Notes under the pieces: generated by a model
Seen by the model: only the letters and a program-made list of their open reading frames with translations
Database searches by the model: none
What the model was told of the DNA's origin: nothing
Source of the DNA: Deltaproteobacteria bacterium
GTDB taxonomy: Bacteria; Desulfobacterota; Binatia; UBA9968
Direction of reading: 5' to 3'
DNA: 7,154 nt
NCBI GenBank assembly: GCA_016844625.1
Contig: JAERMN010000202.1
Span: 1-7,154, forward strand
Shown: positions 1 to 6,000 of the stretch, piece after piece
Numbering within the stretch: position 1 is the first letter of the stretch
How the letters are laid out: every line of letters starts with the position of its first letter
Position numbers and translations under genes: made by a program

Positions 1-15
1 GTGCGCTGGGCGCAC
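1..15. repeat. Short perfect palindrome (6-bp stem, 3-nt loop)
   Basis: GTGCGC (1-6) and GCGCAC (10-15) are exact reverse complements around TGG. The element touches the window edge, so it may be part of a longer repeat. No T-run follows, so it is not a classic terminator. Confidence 0.5.
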
Positions 16-38
16 CATCGAGCGAACCCGCAAGAATT

Positions 39-58
39 CGCGGACAAGAATGTCCGCG
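39..58. repeat. Perfect palindrome, 8-bp stem with AGAA loop
   Basis: CGCGGACA (39-46) pairs exactly with TGTCCGCG (51-58) around an AGAA tetraloop. It is followed by GCTCCC rather than a T-run, so it looks like a small dispersed palindromic repeat rather than an intrinsic terminator. From memory, very similar GCGGACA/TGTCCGC hairpins recur between genes in several uncultured bacterial lineages; that cannot be tested here. Confidence 0.6.
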
Positions 59-67
59 CTCCCTTAG

Positions 68-121
68 ACTCCGAACTTCGTGTCCTTCGTGGTGAACAGT
101 TCCTATCTTCTTTGGTTGCGG
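68..121 (+). repeat. Composite intergenic repeat, copy A (two 9-nt units)
   Basis: The copy starts with CTCCGAA (69-75), then CTTCGTGTC (76-84) and CTTCGTGGTGAA (85-96). After 17 nt of spacer comes GGTTGCGG (114-121). The same order and near-identical spacing recur in copy B at 310-373, which differs by one extra 9-nt unit. Two copies in the same orientation with matching internal spacing argue for one repeat family rather than chance. Confidence 0.65.
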
Positions 122-122
122 T

Positions 123-143
123 GGTTCGCCCACAAGGCGAACC
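123..143. repeat. Perfect palindrome, 8-bp stem with CACAA loop
   Basis: GGTTCGCC (123-130) pairs exactly with GGCGAACC (136-143) around CACAA. On the plus strand TCTTTTC follows directly, so it could act weakly as a terminator for a plus-strand transcript entering from the left, but the T-tract is interrupted. It sits directly after copy A of the composite repeat and may belong to it. Confidence 0.6.
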
Positions 144-265
144 TCTTTTCCCCAGCGTCGTCTGGAAAAAAGCGGGTATTGCTATAGTTGAAAGATTTCG
201 CGGCTCGGGTAAATTTTCAGGGCCGGTGGTCCTAAGTTGTCGCGCTCGATGAGAAAATTCGACCG

Positions 266-345
266 CACCACGAAGATCACGAAGGACACGAAGGCTTCGG
301 ATGATTAAAACTCCGAACTTCGTGCTCTTCGTGTCCTTCGTGGTG
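266..345. repeat. Long imperfect hairpin of CACGAAG / CTTCGTG 9-nt units
   Basis: The left arm has CAC (266-268), then three units CACGAAGAT (269-277), CACGAAGGA (278-286) and CACGAAGGC (287-295), then TTCGGA (296-301). The right arm carries TCCGAA (312-317), three CTTCGTG units (318-324, 327-333, 336-342) and GTG (343-345). All three 7-nt cores and both ends pair exactly. Mismatches and a 2-nt bulge fall only in the two variable bases of each unit. The loop is 302-311. Lying 66-145 nt past the SNF2 stop codon, it could end or stabilise that transcript, but no T-run marks it as an intrinsic terminator. Confidence 0.7.
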
Positions 346-373
346 AAAATTGTCTTAACCTTTCTGGTTGCGG
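310..373 (+). repeat. Composite intergenic repeat, copy B (three 9-nt units)
   Basis: CTCCGAA (311-317) is followed by CTTCGTGCT (318-326), CTTCGTGTC (327-335) and CTTCGTGGTGAA (336-347), then an 18-nt spacer and GGTTGCGG (366-373). Relative to copy A it has exactly one additional unit, CTTCGTGCT. Its first half is also the right arm of the hairpin at 266-345. GCGGC/GCCGC (370-374 and 378-382) gives a further 5-bp stem just after it. Confidence 0.65.
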
Positions 374-410
374 CTCTGCCGCGCTAGGCCCTCTGTGGTT
401 AAATCTCCTG

Positions 411-3400
411 TCACGACAGCAACAATTCCAAATCTTCCCGCGTCAGATTGTGCAGCACGCTATTATCAGCCGTGATGATCGCGTCGGCCAAATCGCGCTT
501 GGATTTTTGCAACTCCAAAACTTTCTCTTCCACCGTGTCGCGGGCGATTAATCGATAGGCGAACACCTGGCGCGTCTGGCCGATGCGGTGGGCGCGGTCG
601 ATCGCTTGCGCTTCCACCGCTGGGTTCCACCAGGGATCGAGCAGATAGACATATTCAGCGGCGTGCAGATTCAAACCCAAGCCGCCGGCTTTCAAGCTGA
701 TCAAAAACAATTTGACACTCGGATCGTTCTGAAACTGTTCGACCCGCGCTTGGCGGTCGCGCGTGCGGCCGTCGAGATACGCATAGGTAATTTTCGCCGC
801 GTCGAGCCGATAGCGCAGGATCGCCAGCAGACTGGTGAATTGGGAAAATACCAGCACCTTGTGATCTTCTTCCAGCACCTGATCCAACTGCTCCATCAGC
901 GCGTCGATCTTCGCGCTCGGTTGCTTGACGCTCGCCTTGTCGATCAAACCGGGATGACACGCCGCTTGGCGCAGGCGCAGCAAGGCTTCGAGCACTTGAA
1001 ATTTGGTCTTTTGTAATCCGTCGCTCTCGACGTTCTTTAGCAACTTGGCCCGATAGTAGTCGCGTAACTCGTTGTAAAGTTTCCGCTCGCCCGCCTCCAG
1101 ATCGCAATAAAGCGTCTGCTCGGTTTTGGCCGGCAACTCTTTAGCGACCTGCCCTTTGGTGCGGCGCAAAATAAACGGCCGGAGCGCCTGCGCCAAAACG
1201 CTGCGCGTGGCCGCGTCGGGGTTACGCCCCGCGCCGCCGAATACCGAGGAGCCGCCGAGCATGCCGGGATTGAGAAACTCGAACAGACTCCACAGCTCGC
1301 CCAGATGGTTTTCCACCGGCGTGCCGCTCAAGGCGAGGCGATGATCGGCCTTAAGCAAGCGCACGGCTTTGGCCGAGAGCGTGCTGGCATTCTTCACCGC
1401 CTGCGCTTCGTCGAGAATGCAGTAATCGAAGCGGATGTGTTTCAAATGCACGGCATCGCGGGTTAGCGTGCCGTAGGTCGTGAGTATCACGTCGTAGTCA
1501 TCGAAATGATTCCCAGGCTTGAGGCGCGCCACGCCGGTGTGATCGAGGATTTGTAATTTCGGCGCAAAGCGCGCCGCTTCCCCTATCCAATGAAACACCA
1601 GCGAGCGCGGCACCACCACCAGGGCCGGCGGCGGCGAGTTTTCCGCGTCGTTGCGGCGCACCTCGCGGCGCGCTTCGAGCAGCGCCAATACTTGAATGGT
1701 TTTGCCCAGCCCCATGTCATCGGCCAGACAGCCGCCGAAACCGAAGCGTTGGAGAAACTTAAGCCAACCCAAGCCCTCGCGCTGGTAGTCGCGCAACTCG
1801 CCAAGAAACGCCGACGACGGATCGGCCGCTTTGACGCCGGCAAAATCTTTCAATTCCTGGCGCACCCGCGCGAACAAGTCATCGACCCGCACTTCCGGCT
1901 CATCGGCGAGCAAGGCGTCGAGCAATCCCGCTTGCGGCCGAGTGAAGCGCAAATGGTCGCCGCTGGCGTTGCCGAGATTGGCGAGCAGGCGATATTTCGC
2001 CAACCACTCTTCCGGGATGATTCCCGTCGAACCGTCGTCCAAGCGCACCGTCTGTTCGCCCTGTTTGATCGCGCGCAGCAGTTTCGGCAGCGACACGCGG
2101 CTTAGGCCAAACGCGGCGCCACCGTTGAGCTCGAACCAATCGACCCCCGAGCTGATCTCGATCTGCACTTTGCCCGCCGTGCGATAGAGCTTGCCGTCAG
2201 CTTCGACATGCCAGCCTTCCTGCGTGAGTGTGCGCACCACTTTCGCCATGCGCTCGGCGGGGAGATCGAACTGCGCATCGCGGAGTAAGAGCGCTTCGCG
2301 AAAACCGAGCTGCGCGAGCCGCGTCTTGGCCGCGTTCTCGGCGGCCGGATCGCGGCGAATCACCCGGCGCTGCGCCTTTTGATAAACGGTCGCACGCGCC
2401 GGCTCCGAGGCGATCGTGCTGCCGTCGTAGTCAAACGCCAAACTCGCATGAACGTAAGTGCGTCCCCAAGGGTCGCTCTTGCCCGGCTTGATGTTGAGAT
2501 TTGGCTTGGGGCTGACGGAAATCGATTCGAAGCTCAATTCGTCGGGCAACTCGAGCTTCGGTTGACGCGGCAACTGTAAGAGTTCATCCAGGAACTCGTC
2601 GGCTTCGCCTTTGGCAAAAGTCAATCCGTCGCGGGCGCGCAAAAACGCAATCCATTCGAAGACGCCGAAGTCGTTAAGCTGCGCGACCCGGTTGTCGTAA
2701 AACACCAAACCGCCGGCCACCAGAGCGGTCGGATAGGCGAGCGCCATTTCGACTTCGCCGCGTCTGAGCATCCCGGTGACTGCATACTGCTTGTGGTTCT
2801 CGCCCGGCGCGATGCTCAGGCAAAACTCCCACGGCGCGCCGTCGTCCCATTGAATCGCCGCGAACTCCTCGCCGATCAGCGATTCCTTCAAGGCGCAGCG
2901 GCCGGTCGAGCACATCAGCGGCAGGACGATATCCCACATCGGCGCCGTCAGCACGAACTGACCTACCGCGAGGCTGTAACCGTAACCGAAATTGTCCGTC
3001 GCGCCGAGCAAGGTCGTCATGACGCGCCGATCGATGACGTCATCGATTTGCCACACTTCCCGGGCAGTGAATTTTTTATACTTGATCTTGCCCCACTCGC
3101 CGTCGGCCTTGCGCTCGCGCGCGAAGATCTGTACCTGCGGCTGACCGCTGCGCAGGGTCTCGGCGAGGTCAATTAGATAGATCAGCTCGCGGCCGCCATG
3201 GCGGTTATGACTTTCCCGCTCCGCCGCTCTTTCCAGTTGGCCGCGCAGACCCTGCAGCTGTTGCTTCCAATTGGGCGGCGTCATCCGCTTGGGCAGCCGC
3301 GCCGCTTCGGCAATTTCCGGCGCGTGCGCTTGCACTGGCACGCCGCGCAGATGCGGCGCGCCGATGCTCGTCAGTCCGGACAAAAAGCCGCGACCTTCCG

Positions 3401-3659
3401 CCGCCAACAACGCCGCCCAAATATGCTTGCAGGGTTCTTCTTCGCGCGCGAAAAATGGACAAGTGCAAGAAGCATTGATGTGATGTTTTTCCGTCGTCAC
3501 TTCGACGTCATACAGACGAGTGCCCTGAACGCTTGCTTGGATCGCCCAAGGAGTGCCTTCGATATAACTCACCGCGCCTTGCTGAAAATAGCGCCGCCCT
3601 CGTTCCTGTGAGGTTCGATCGACTTGATTGAAGAGTCGCCCGGTCAAAGTATCGGCCAT
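411..3659 (-). CDS. SWIM zinc-finger SNF2-family DNA-dependent ATPase (helicase-like translocase)
   Basis: A complete 1082-residue bacterial SNF2-type protein, expected to be cytoplasmic and to use ATP to move on double-stranded DNA; its cellular job is not known from sequence. A SWIM finger lies near the N-terminus (C65, C67, C77, H79). Residues about 90-615 are a long region I cannot assign with confidence. The ATPase core follows: RDYQREGLGWL (623-633), Walker A DDMGLGKT (647-654), DEAQ (750-753) and SGTP (778-781). The C-terminal helicase lobe has LISLKAGGLGLNL (986-998), DPWWNP (1008-1013) and QAIDRAHRIGQ (1018-1028). Every core motif is intact and the protein ends in LTREDLELLLS, the usual form for this family from memory. 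The ATG at 3659 leaves the SWIM domain complete but has no clear Shine-Dalgarno. It is divergent from the amidohydrolase gene and has no same-strand partner in the window. Family assignment is firm; a specific role in repair, transcription or defence is not. Confidence 0.95.
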   Translation of the reverse strand: MADTLTGRLFNQVDRTSQERGRRYFQQGAVSYIEGTPWAIQASVQGTRLYDVEVTTEKHHINASCTCPFFAREEEPCKHIWAALLAAEGRGFLSGLTSIGAPHLRGVPVQAHAPEIAEAARLPKRMTPPNWKQQLQGLRGQLERAAERESHNRHGGRELIYLIDLAETLRSGQPQVQIFARERKADGEWGKIKYKKFTAREVWQIDDVIDRRVMTTLLGATDNFGYGYSLAVGQFVLTAPMWDIVLPLMCSTGRCALKESLIGEEFAAIQWDDGAPWEFCLSIAPGENHKQYAVTGMLRRGEVEMALAYPTALVAGGLVFYDNRVAQLNDFGVFEWIAFLRARDGLTFAKGEADEFLDELLQLPRQPKLELPDELSFESISVSPKPNLNIKPGKSDPWGRTYVHASLAFDYDGSTIASEPARATVYQKAQRRVIRRDPAAENAAKTRLAQLGFREALLLRDAQFDLPAERMAKVVRTLTQEGWHVEADGKLYRTAGKVQIEISSGVDWFELNGGAAFGLSRVSLPKLLRAIKQGEQTVRLDDGSTGIIPEEWLAKYRLLANLGNASGDHLRFTRPQAGLLDALLADEPEVRVDDLFARVRQELKDFAGVKAADPSSAFLGELRDYQREGLGWLKFLQRFGFGGCLADDMGLGKTIQVLALLEARREVRRNDAENSPPPALVVVPRSLVFHWIGEAARFAPKLQILDHTGVARLKPGNHFDDYDVILTTYGTLTRDAVHLKHIRFDYCILDEAQAVKNASTLSAKAVRLLKADHRLALSGTPVENHLGELWSLFEFLNPGMLGGSSVFGGAGRNPDAATRSVLAQALRPFILRRTKGQVAKELPAKTEQTLYCDLEAGERKLYNELRDYYRAKLLKNVESDGLQKTKFQVLEALLRLRQAACHPGLIDKASVKQPSAKIDALMEQLDQVLEEDHKVLVFSQFTSLLAILRYRLDAAKITYAYLDGRTRDRQARVEQFQNDPSVKLFLISLKAGGLGLNLHAAEYVYLLDPWWNPAVEAQAIDRAHRIGQTRQVFAYRLIARDTVEEKVLELQKSKRDLADAIITADNSVLHNLTREDLELLLS

Positions 3660-3688
3660 CGAAGTAGCTTAACGTAGAGCAGCGGAAA

Positions 3689-3718
3689 ATTCTAATCGAA
3701 GCTCTTTGCTGTTCGCCA
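3689..3718 (-). promoter_or_regulatory. Candidate weak sigma-70-type promoter for the SNF2 gene
   Basis: Read on the minus strand, TAGAAT (3694-3689) matches the -10 consensus at five of six bases. TGGCGA (3718-3713), 18 bp upstream, matches the -35 consensus at only three of six. Transcription would begin about 20-25 nt before the ATG at 3659, a plausible leader length. The weak -35 makes this tentative. Confidence 0.25.
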
Positions 3719-3822
3719 CCGTTCGCAATAATCAACGCTGTCCGCTAATGTCTCACCGCTGATTGCTCGCTTTCGTTGACAATCGTTCCATGCCCGTGCG
3801 AGAAAATCGGAGCGCTATTAAT

Positions 3823-3828
3823 GAGGAA
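3823..3828 (+). promoter_or_regulatory. Ribosome binding site that sets the amidohydrolase start
   Basis: GAGGAA lies 6 nt before the ATG at 3835, an ideal Shine-Dalgarno position. It decides against a longer reading with an upstream start at 3763, which would place this motif inside the coding sequence and add 24 residues with no family resemblance. Confidence 0.75.
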
Positions 3829-3834
3829 GCAAAC

Positions 3835-4869
3835 ATGAAACCGAGCAAGCCTAAGATTATCGACGCCGACGGCCATGTGCGCGAGACCGACGGAGAAATT
3901 ATCGAATTCATGTCCGCTGGCTACCGCAGTCGACGCGATGCCATGCTTTATTTTCCGCTGACGCCGCACCACGGCTGGCACCGCTCGATCCCGGCCAACG
4001 ATTTTCGCCACCAAGACTTCCGCGTGCCCGACTGGCGCGAGTGGGTGGAAAAATTAGACGAAGGCAGATTCGAGCTGACGGTCCTCTATCCGACCCGCTT
4101 CATGCACATCGGTCAGATCGGCAATCCGACCTACGCCGTCGAGCTGTGCCGCGCTTATAACGACTATCTACATCAGCGCTTTCTTGTTCACGACCGCCGC
4201 TTCCGCGGCATGGCGCTGTTGCCGCTGCAAGATCCGAAGGCCGCGGTCAAAGAACTGCGCCGCGTGGTAAAACGATACGGCATGGTCGGCGGCATTCTCC
4301 CCGCCGACGGATTGCAGCTACCCCTCGGTCACCGTCAATACTGGCCGGTCTACGAAGAGGCCGACAAGCTCGGCTGCACCTTGTCGGTGCACTCGTGCAA
4401 CTCGCTGCGTGACAACGATCGTTATCTAGTGCCCAACGAAGCCGCGACGCTCACGCATATCATCCCGCAGATGCGCCAGTTCACCAACATCATGTTCTGC
4501 GGCGTGATGAATAAACTTAAGAAACTGCGCCTCGGTTTTCTCGAAGCCGGCTGCGGCTGGACGCCGTTCTTGATCAGTAAGATCGAAGAGCGGCTCGAAC
4601 GGGTTGCGCCGTCAGAACGTCCGGTGCTGCCGAGCGAACTACTCGCGCGCAAGCAACTCTATTTTCAATGCGGCGAAGAAGTAACGACTAAACGCGACGT
4701 CGAGCTGCTCGGCGACGACTGCCTGCTGTGGGCGTCGGACTTCCCGCACGAAGCGACGCGCACCGACATGAAGCTCTTGGTCAACGAACACTTCGCGCGC
4801 AAGGACTTAAGCCGCGCGGCAAAACGAAAAATTATCTATGACAACGCGAAACGGTTTTACGCGCTCTAA
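3835..4869 (+). CDS. Amidohydrolase-2 family metal-dependent hydrolase/decarboxylase
   Basis: A 344-residue TIM-barrel enzyme of the amidohydrolase-2 group (ACMSD-like superfamily), probably cytoplasmic since no signal peptide is visible. The start at 3835 is set by GAGGAA six bases upstream. Conserved landmarks appear in family order: DADGHVRE (10-17) with H14 as metal ligand, AYND (107-110), SVHS with H186, H208 in LTHII, FLEAGCGWTPF (235-245), and ASDFPH (300-305) with D302 as the expected metal ligand. The first strand reads D-x-H rather than the H-x-H of classical ACMSD, a variant I recall as common in the DADGH branch. Members of this family decarboxylate or hydrolyse aromatic and other cyclic acids, but the substrate cannot be read here. 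The gene stands alone on its strand and converges on the binding-protein gene. Family confidence is high, substrate unknown. Confidence 0.88.
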   Translation: MKPSKPKIIDADGHVRETDGEIIEFMSAGYRSRRDAMLYFPLTPHHGWHRSIPANDFRHQDFRVPDWREWVEKLDEGRFELTVLYPTRFMHIGQIGNPTYAVELCRAYNDYLHQRFLVHDRRFRGMALLPLQDPKAAVKELRRVVKRYGMVGGILPADGLQLPLGHRQYWPVYEEADKLGCTLSVHSCNSLRDNDRYLVPNEAATLTHIIPQMRQFTNIMFCGVMNKLKKLRLGFLEAGCGWTPFLISKIEERLERVAPSERPVLPSELLARKQLYFQCGEEVTTKRDVELLGDDCLLWASDFPHEATRTDMKLLVNEHFARKDLSRAAKRKIIYDNAKRFYAL

Positions 4870-4877
4870 TACTTAAC

Positions 4878-4998
4878 CCGTTCAAACCGTTCAATCGCTT
4901 CGCTCAGTTCAACCGCTACGCTCCGTTCAAACCGTTGAGACCTCCGGAATCGATTTAAACGTTTTGAACGGCTTGAACGATTTGAACTTTTTGAACGG
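4878..4998. repeat. Inverted array of GTTCAA / TTGAAC units between convergent genes
   Basis: GTTCAA occurs at 4880, 4890, 4907 and 4925, and TTGAAC at 4963, 4973, 4982 and 4991. That is four units in each orientation, spaced about 9-10 or 17-18 nt apart. The inner arms pair as CCGTTCAAACCGTT (4923-4936) with AACGTTTTGAACGG (4958-4971), one mismatch, with a loop at 4937-4957. The outer arms, CCGTTCAAACCGTTCAATCG (4878-4897) and 4978-4998, also pair with small gaps. CGCTTCGCTC and CGCTACGCTC fill the left arm between units. The array fills the convergent spacer and could end both transcripts, though no classic T-tract follows either arm. The minus-strand stop codon of the binding protein (4999) abuts its edge. 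Confidence 0.75.
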
Positions 4999-6000
4999 TT
5001 ATTGTTGTAGACTTTTGATAAACCCGCTCTGGTCCAATTCGCGGACAATGCGGCTATCGGCGTGATCTTCCGGCTTTGAAGTCTTTGCTTTTGGATTGGA
5101 CTGTTCCAAACCTTTCATCAGACTGGCTATACCGGGTACTGACGGATACGGCGGCACGACGAAGTTGTTCTTGATGATCAAATCGTAACTCTCGTCCAAC
5201 AACTCGCGGTCGTCGGTGCGAAAAACTTTGCTCATCGCTCTCACGGCAAAATTCTTGTCGCGTTGGCCGCGCGCCGCGCCTTCGATATAGGCGCGCATGA
5301 ATCGCCTCACTGTGTCTTCATTGCTCTTCAAATATTTCCGCGTCGTGACCACGCCGTTGATATGATATTCGGCGTCGAGCTTGGACATGTCGAGTATCTC
5401 GCGCAACTTCGCTTTCTTCGCCTGCAAAGTCGCTGGCGGGCTGAGTGCCGCGGCGTGAATTTTTCCAGTCGCGATCGCGACAACCGTCTCCGCCGGCCCG
5501 CCGGTCTGTACCATCGTGATATCGCGCTCCGGATCGATGCCGTAAAGCCGCAGCGCAAAGCGCGAGGCTAGATCGGACAGCGTGCCGAAACGAGTCGTGC
5601 CGAACACCTTGCCTTTGAGATCTTCCATGCGCGCGATATCAGCCCGGCTGTAAATCCAGAAAAGAAACTTTTTTATGATCGAGGCGATGATGATCGTGTC
5701 GGCACCGGCAAGATTGGCTTGAATCGACGCCGCCCCACCGAGCTGAATGATCGGCAACTCCCCGGCGAGCATCGCCTGCAGCGCCAGCGAGCTGCCCGGA
5801 ATACTGATCGCTTCGACACTGAGCCCATGCTTTTCATAGAAGCCGCCTTCTTTCGCCAGCCACATCGACATCTGCGTCGCCGAGGTCGAACCGCCACCAA
5901 CGCGAATTCTTTCGAGCTTTTTTTCCTGCGCTTGAGCGCCAGCTAAGAAGAAAGAAAAACAAAGGAGGGCAATGCCACACCGCAAGAAGCGTCTAATCAT
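4999..6000 (-). CDS. Secreted NMT1/THI5-like ABC-transporter substrate-binding protein
   Basis: A 333-residue periplasmic binding protein of the NMT1/THI5/SsuA-like fold, which captures a small molecule for an ABC importer. The N-terminus is a Sec signal peptide: basic MIRRFLR, hydrophobic core about 8-22, and predicted type I cleavage after A24 (AQA before QEKK). No lipobox is present. The mature chain shows the usual order: WLAKEGGFYEKHGL (47-60), LQAMLAGELPI (74-84), LGGAASIQANLAGAD (87-101), LKGKVFGTTRFGTLSD (128-143) and a GxxHAAALSPP-type hinge (179-189). Length is normal. The start is supported by GAGGAG eight bases upstream and overlaps the restored upstream frame by ATGA. No permease or ATPase gene follows; the next gene downstream is convergent. 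Ligands in this family include nitrate, sulfonates, pyrimidine precursors and aromatic acids, so the ligand stays open. Confidence 0.9.
   Translation of the reverse strand: MIRRFLRCGIALLCFSFFLAGAQAQEKKLERIRVGGGSTSATQMSMWLAKEGGFYEKHGLSVEAISIPGSSLALQAMLAGELPIIQLGGAASIQANLAGADTIIIASIIKKFLFWIYSRADIARMEDLKGKVFGTTRFGTLSDLASRFALRLYGIDPERDITMVQTGGPAETVVAIATGKIHAAALSPPATLQAKKAKLREILDMSKLDAEYHINGVVTTRKYLKSNEDTVRRFMRAYIEGAARGQRDKNFAVRAMSKVFRTDDRELLDESYDLIIKNNFVVPPYPSVPGIASLMKGLEQSNPKAKTSKPEDHADSRIVRELDQSGFIKSLQQ

Larger units (their letters stand above)
1..410. other. Repeat-rich intergenic spacer without a credible gene
   Basis: No convincing coding region is seen here. An open frame covers 1-252, but it has no family resemblance, is open at the window edge, and runs straight through three palindromes and a repeat copy, so I treat it as non-coding. 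The spacer lies downstream of the SNF2 gene, which ends at 411 on the minus strand. It holds four hairpin-forming sequences and two copies of a composite repeat, listed separately. It ends in a short AT-rich stretch before the SNF2 stop codon. Confidence 0.7.
3660..3834. other. Divergent intergenic spacer
   Basis: This 175-bp spacer separates the SNF2 gene (minus) from the amidohydrolase gene (plus), so both promoters should lie in it or overlap it. It contains a weak minus-strand promoter candidate and the plus-strand ribosome binding site, listed separately. I see no strong palindromic operator and none of the repeat families found in the other two large spacers. Confidence 0.6.

Noticed and set aside
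1..252. Open reading frame of 83 codons on the plus strand
   Set aside because: It spans three palindromes and a repeat copy, is open at the window edge, and its translation resembles no family; it is most likely read-through of repeats.
266..345. CRISPR-like array
   Set aside because: The units are only 9 nt with 2-nt variable parts and face each other, with no direct repeats of 25-40 nt, no unique spacers and no cas genes.
588..3611. Several plus-strand open frames opposite the SNF2 gene
   Set aside because: They lie antisense to a complete protein with all motifs intact, their translations show no family features, and long antisense frames are expected in GC-rich coding DNA.
411..3659. 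SNF2 gene as part of a DISARM-like or other SNF2-containing defence system
   Set aside because: No methylase, nuclease, phospholipase-D or other defence partner is adjacent; neighbours are metabolic-type genes and a repeat-rich spacer.
3776..3781. Perfect TTGACA as a -35 box for the amidohydrolase gene
   Set aside because: No acceptable -10 hexamer lies 16-19 bp downstream; the nearest AT-rich candidates are at 20 bp or more, so I did not call a promoter.
3763..3834. Longer amidohydrolase start adding 24 residues
   Set aside because: The ATG at 3835 has an ideal GAGGAA site and begins just before the conserved DADGH strand; the added residues look non-coding.
4866..5048. 60-codon minus-strand frame rich in R, S, F and E
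   Set aside because: It is mainly a translation of the GTTCAA array, whose near-9-nt period keeps a frame open, and it overlaps the 3' end of the binding-protein gene.
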